Part shown: positions 53,619 to 56,173 of the stretch, in pieces
How the letters are laid out: each line of letters starts with the position of its first letter
How positions within the stretch are numbered: position 1 is the first letter of the stretch
Assembly (NCBI GenBank): GCA_002701395.1
Contig: NZVC01000039.1
Coordinates: 1 to 56,173, forward strand
DNA: 56,173 nucleotides
Direction of reading: 5' to 3'
Origin: Maritimibacter sp.
Lineage (GTDB): Bacteria; Pseudomonadota; Alphaproteobacteria; Rhodobacterales; Rhodobacteraceae
Notes under the pieces: generated by a model
The model's input: the letters and a program-made list of their open reading frames with translations, nothing else
What the model was told of the DNA's origin: nothing
The model's database searches: none
Translations under genes and position numbers: made by a program

Positions 53619-54560
53619 TCATCCCTTCACGGCCCCGGCGGCGATGCCGCGGACGAACAGCTTGCCCGACACGAAATAGATCGTCAGCGGCACCAGCCCG
53701 GTCAGGATCGTCGCCGCCATGTTGACGTTGTATTCCTTCACCCCCTGCACCGAGTTGACGATGTTGTTCAGCTGAACCGTCATCGGGTAGGTGTCGGGCT
53801 TGGTGTAGACCACGCCGAACAGGAAGTCGTTCCAGATGCCGGTGACCTGAATGATCATCGCGACCACGAAGATCGGCAGCGACATCGGCAGCATGATCTG
53901 GAAATAGATCCCCCAGAACCGGGCCCCGTCCACCCGCGCCGCCTTGAACAGTTCTTCGGGCAGCGAGCTGAAATAGTTCCGGAACAGCAGCGTCAGGATC
54001 GGCATTCCGAAGATCGAGTGCACGATGACCAGACCCCACAGCGACCCGTACAGGCCGATCTCGCGCAGGATGATCACGATCGGGTAAAGCATCACCTGAT
54101 AAGGGATGAAAGCGCCGAAGATCAGGATGGTGAAGAACGCCTCGGCGCCCTTGAACTTCCAGTTGGCCAGCGCGTAGCCGTTCACGCTGGCGATCGCGAT
54201 CGACAGGAACACCGATGGCACGGTGATCCTGACCGAATTCCAGAACCCGCGCGACAGCCCCTCGCAGTTCAGCCCGGTACAGGCCTCGGACCACGCCTTC
54301 ACCCACGGCTGAAAGGTGATCTCGACCGGCGGGGCGAAGATGTTGCCCAGCCGGATCTCGGGCATCCCCTTCAGCGAGGTCACGATCATCACGTACAGCG
54401 GCAGCGCATAGTACAGCGCCACAAGCCCCAGCGTGCCGTAGATGAAGATGTTGCGGCGCGAGAACCGTTTGCGCGGCTTCGGGCCCTGCGGCCCCTCAAG
54501 GTGGGATGCGACGGCATCGGCGCCGGCGATGGCGGTGGACAGGGTGGTCGGATCAGCCAC
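53619..54560 (-). CDS. Sugar ABC transporter permease (MalG-type)
   Basis: A protein of 313 residues. GTG 54560, with CGGGAG before it, overlaps the stop of the first permease gene by eight bases. Six membrane helices; the first is IYGTLGLVALYYALPLYVMIVTSLK. The EAA loop that contacts the ATPase is LPEELFKAARVDGARFWGIYFQIMLPMSLPI. The sequence NYFSSLPEELFKAARVDGA and the C-terminal VRGIAAGAVKG are typical of CUT1 permeases. It pairs with the permease at 54553. Confidence 0.92.
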   Translation of the reverse strand: MADPTTLSTAIAGADAVASHLEGPQGPKPRKRFSRRNIFIYGTLGLVALYYALPLYVMIVTSLKGMPEIRLGNIFAPPVEITFQPWVKAWSEACTGLNCEGLSRGFWNSVRITVPSVFLSIAIASVNGYALANWKFKGAEAFFTILIFGAFIPYQVMLYPIVIILREIGLYGSLWGLVIVHSIFGMPILTLLFRNYFSSLPEELFKAARVDGARFWGIYFQIMLPMSLPIFVVAMIIQVTGIWNDFLFGVVYTKPDTYPMTVQLNNIVNSVQGVKEYNVNMAATILTGLVPLTIYFVSGKLFVRGIAAGAVKG

Positions 54561-55518
54561 GTTTCCGGCTCCCGAATTCAAGGTACGCCCAAGGGATGAT
54601 CACGATGGCCACGGCCAGCAGCATCATCGTCGACGCGGCGAAGCCCTGCCCAAGGTTCTGCCCCTGGAACATGTAGTCGTAGACGTATTTCGCGGGCACC
54701 TCGGACGAGATGCCGGGCCCGCCCGAGGTCTGCGCCACGATCAGGTCGTAGATCCGCACGATGCCCGAGGCGATGATCACCAGCGTGGTGATGAACACGG
54801 GCCGCATCATCGGGATCACGATGAACAGATAGGTCTTCCACGCCGGGATGCCGTCGACGCGGGCGGCTTTCCAGATCTCTTGGTCGATGCCGCGCAGGCC
54901 GGCCAGCATCAGCACCATGATCAGGCCGGTGCCCTGCCACAGCCCGGCGATCAGCACGCCGTAGATCACGATGCTGGCGTTGTAGAGCGGGTCGAAGGTG
55001 AACCCGACCCAGCCCATGCCGCGGATCACGGACTGGATGCCGAAGTCGGGGTTCAGCAGCCACTGCCAGACAAGGCCGGTGACGATGAAAGACAGCGCGA
55101 AGGGATACAGGATGATGGTGCGGAACGTGTTCTCGAACCGGATCTTCTGGTCCAGCAACGCGGCAAGGATGAAGCCGATGACGAAGGACAGCACCAGCGA
55201 GCACAGGCCGTAGATCAACAGGTTCTCGATCGACACGATCCAGCGGTTCGTGCCCCACAGCCGTTCGTATTGCTGCAGGCCGACGAAGCTTTTCCAGACG
55301 ATGCCGGTGGGGACGGACAGCGACCAGTCCCCGATGCTGAACAGGTCGGTCCATTCGAACAGCTTGCGCGGCAGCAGCTTCGAACTGGTGAAGGAATAGA
55401 TGACGGTCCATATCGTGCCGCCGACGAAAACCACCAGCGCGGTCACGATCATCGGGATGGCCGCGATCTTGGCGCTGAGGTTCCTGAACAGCGGGTTCGG
55501 GCGTCCGGTGGTGTCCAT
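54553..55518 (-). CDS. Sugar ABC transporter permease (MalF-type)
   Basis: A protein of 321 residues from ATG 55518 (GGGGACCGC before it; a longer frame to 55590 is without ribosome binding site). Six helices, starting AIPMIVTALVVFVGGTIWTVIYSF, a periplasmic loop, and the EAA loop IDQEIWKAARVDGIPAWKTYLFIVIPMMRPVF. QSVIRGMGWVGFTFDPLYN and TSGGPGISSEVPAKYVYDYMFQGQNLGQGFAAS are as in CUT1 sugar transporters. It is co-translated with the second permease and lies 88 bases after the binding-protein gene. Confidence 0.92.
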   Translation of the reverse strand: MDTTGRPNPLFRNLSAKIAAIPMIVTALVVFVGGTIWTVIYSFTSSKLLPRKLFEWTDLFSIGDWSLSVPTGIVWKSFVGLQQYERLWGTNRWIVSIENLLIYGLCSLVLSFVIGFILAALLDQKIRFENTFRTIILYPFALSFIVTGLVWQWLLNPDFGIQSVIRGMGWVGFTFDPLYNASIVIYGVLIAGLWQGTGLIMVLMLAGLRGIDQEIWKAARVDGIPAWKTYLFIVIPMMRPVFITTLVIIASGIVRIYDLIVAQTSGGPGISSEVPAKYVYDYMFQGQNLGQGFAASTMMLLAVAIVIIPWAYLEFGSRKRG

Positions 55519-55606
55519 GCGGTCCCCGGGTCCTTGCAGTTGCGTGAAGGGAGCCGGCGCCCGGAACAGGGCGCCGGCGGATCTGATCACACCGTAGGGT
55601 GCTGCG

Positions 55607-56173
55607 TCAGTCGGCGTTCTCGATGATCGAGACGAACCGTTCCTGCGCGGCTTCCGGGGTAATGCTCTTGTCGTTGAAGAACTCCACGAACAGGTCGTTC
55701 AGCTGGTTGTTCGTGTCCTCGGTGTTCAGCATGTTCACGTCCGGCAGGGTGTTGCCCGCCGCAAGGATCTCCAGACCCTTCTTCATGCAGTCGTTCGCGG
55801 TGGCAAGGTCCACGTCGCCCCGGATCGGAAGCGAGCCCTTGGCAAGGTTGAACGACACCTGCGTCTCGGGCGACAGCAGCACCTTCGCAAGCTCGTCCTG
55901 CGCCGCGGTGATCTCGGGGTCGTCGACCACCGGGAAATAGAACGCGTCGCCGCCGGTCGATATGACCTCGTTCACGCCAAGGCCGGGAAGACAGGAATAG
56001 TCCGTGCCTGCCGTCTCGCCGGCGACTGCGAATTCGCCTTGGGCCCAGTCGCCCATGACCTGCCCGCCAGCCGCATCGGTGATCACCATGTTGGTGGCCT
56101 GGTTCCAGTCCTGAACCGCGCTGCCGTCCGCCATCTCGCGGGCATCGGCCGCGGCGTTGAACACCCGCGCCAT
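55607..56173 (-). CDS. Sugar ABC transporter substrate-binding protein (C-terminal part, cut by the window edge)
   Basis: The last 189 codons of a binding protein; the N-terminus lies beyond the right edge. The visible part has typical family-1 binding-protein segments: MVITDAAGGQVMGDWAQGEFA (hinge region), FPVVDDPEITAAQDELAKVLLSPETQVSFNLAKGSLPIRGDVDL, and a helical end (TEDTNNQLNDLFVEFFNDKSITPEAAQERFVSIIENAD). It is the first gene seen of the sugar-uptake operon and is followed by the MalF-type permease. The ligand cannot be determined from this part. Confidence 0.9.
   Translation of the reverse strand: MARVFNAAADAREMADGSAVQDWNQATNMVITDAAGGQVMGDWAQGEFAVAGETAGTDYSCLPGLGVNEVISTGGDAFYFPVVDDPEITAAQDELAKVLLSPETQVSFNLAKGSLPIRGDVDLATANDCMKKGLEILAAGNTLPDVNMLNTEDTNNQLNDLFVEFFNDKSITPEAAQERFVSIIENAD

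Overview
The window is G+C-rich DNA with dense, short-spaced operons. Several features point to an alphaproteobacterium, most likely of the Rhodobacteraceae: two tripartite tricarboxylate (TTT/Tct) transporter sets, FCD-type GntR regulators, CtrA-type TTAA-N7-TTAA boxes, and an intergenic repeat of a kind I recall from that family. I see no rRNA, tRNA, CRISPR array or complete insertion sequence. All product names come from reading translated sequence and motifs; no database was searched.

Layout. (1) 1-6.5 kb, plus strand: the remnant of a LysR regulator whose DNA-binding end is missing, a periplasmic double-CMD protein, an MFS exporter, a Rossmann oxidoreductase, a mandelonitrile-lyase-type cupin, an SDR and an aldo/keto reductase. 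This resembles a redox or carbonyl-detoxification set. (2) 6.5-8.6 kb, minus: three envelope proteins of unknown role, one with a ClpP-like serine-protease fold. (3) 8.9-11.6 kb, plus: a cysteine-desulfurase-like PLP enzyme with two CMD/AhpD-type proteins. (4) 11.7-19.3 kb: an SDR, a GntR regulator, an RraA-type aldolase, an IclR regulator, a DapA-family lyase and TTT transporter set 1. Palindromic operators lie in both divergent promoter regions.

(5) 19.3-32.2 kb is the most interesting region. It holds TTT set 2, an SDR, a fumarate-reductase-type flavoprotein, a GntR regulator, an isocitrate-lyase/PEP-mutase-family lyase, a divergent aconitase, a small SnoaL-like protein, a hydantoinase-like amidohydrolase and an isochorismatase-like amidase. 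All four promoters carry versions of one motif (AGTGTTGACACT), so the region looks like a single GntR regulon. The enzymes line up as imide/amide hydrolysis, then dehydrogenation, hydration and C-C cleavage of a substituted succinate or tricarboxylate. The substrate is unknown.

(6) 32.2-45.2 kb: a lone CofD/YvcK-like protein, a secreted SH3 protein, and an exopolysaccharide locus. The locus has a Wzc-like co-polymerase/tyrosine kinase, a WecG/TagA glycosyltransferase, an acyltransferase, a Wzy-like polymerase, a sulfotransferase, a Wzx flippase and a beta-helix protein with a phage-tailspike-like N-terminus. Two exact CtrA boxes and one near-match precede its transcription units. (7) 45.2-56.2 kb, minus: a xylose/xylo-oligosaccharide locus running leftward from a sugar ABC transporter (binding protein cut by the right edge) through a sugar isomerase-like protein, a Gfo/Idh/MocA dehydrogenase, an aldo/keto reductase, a GH43 beta-xylosidase and a LysR regulator to xylA. 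In this copy xylA carries an in-frame TAA stop in place of a conserved glutamine.
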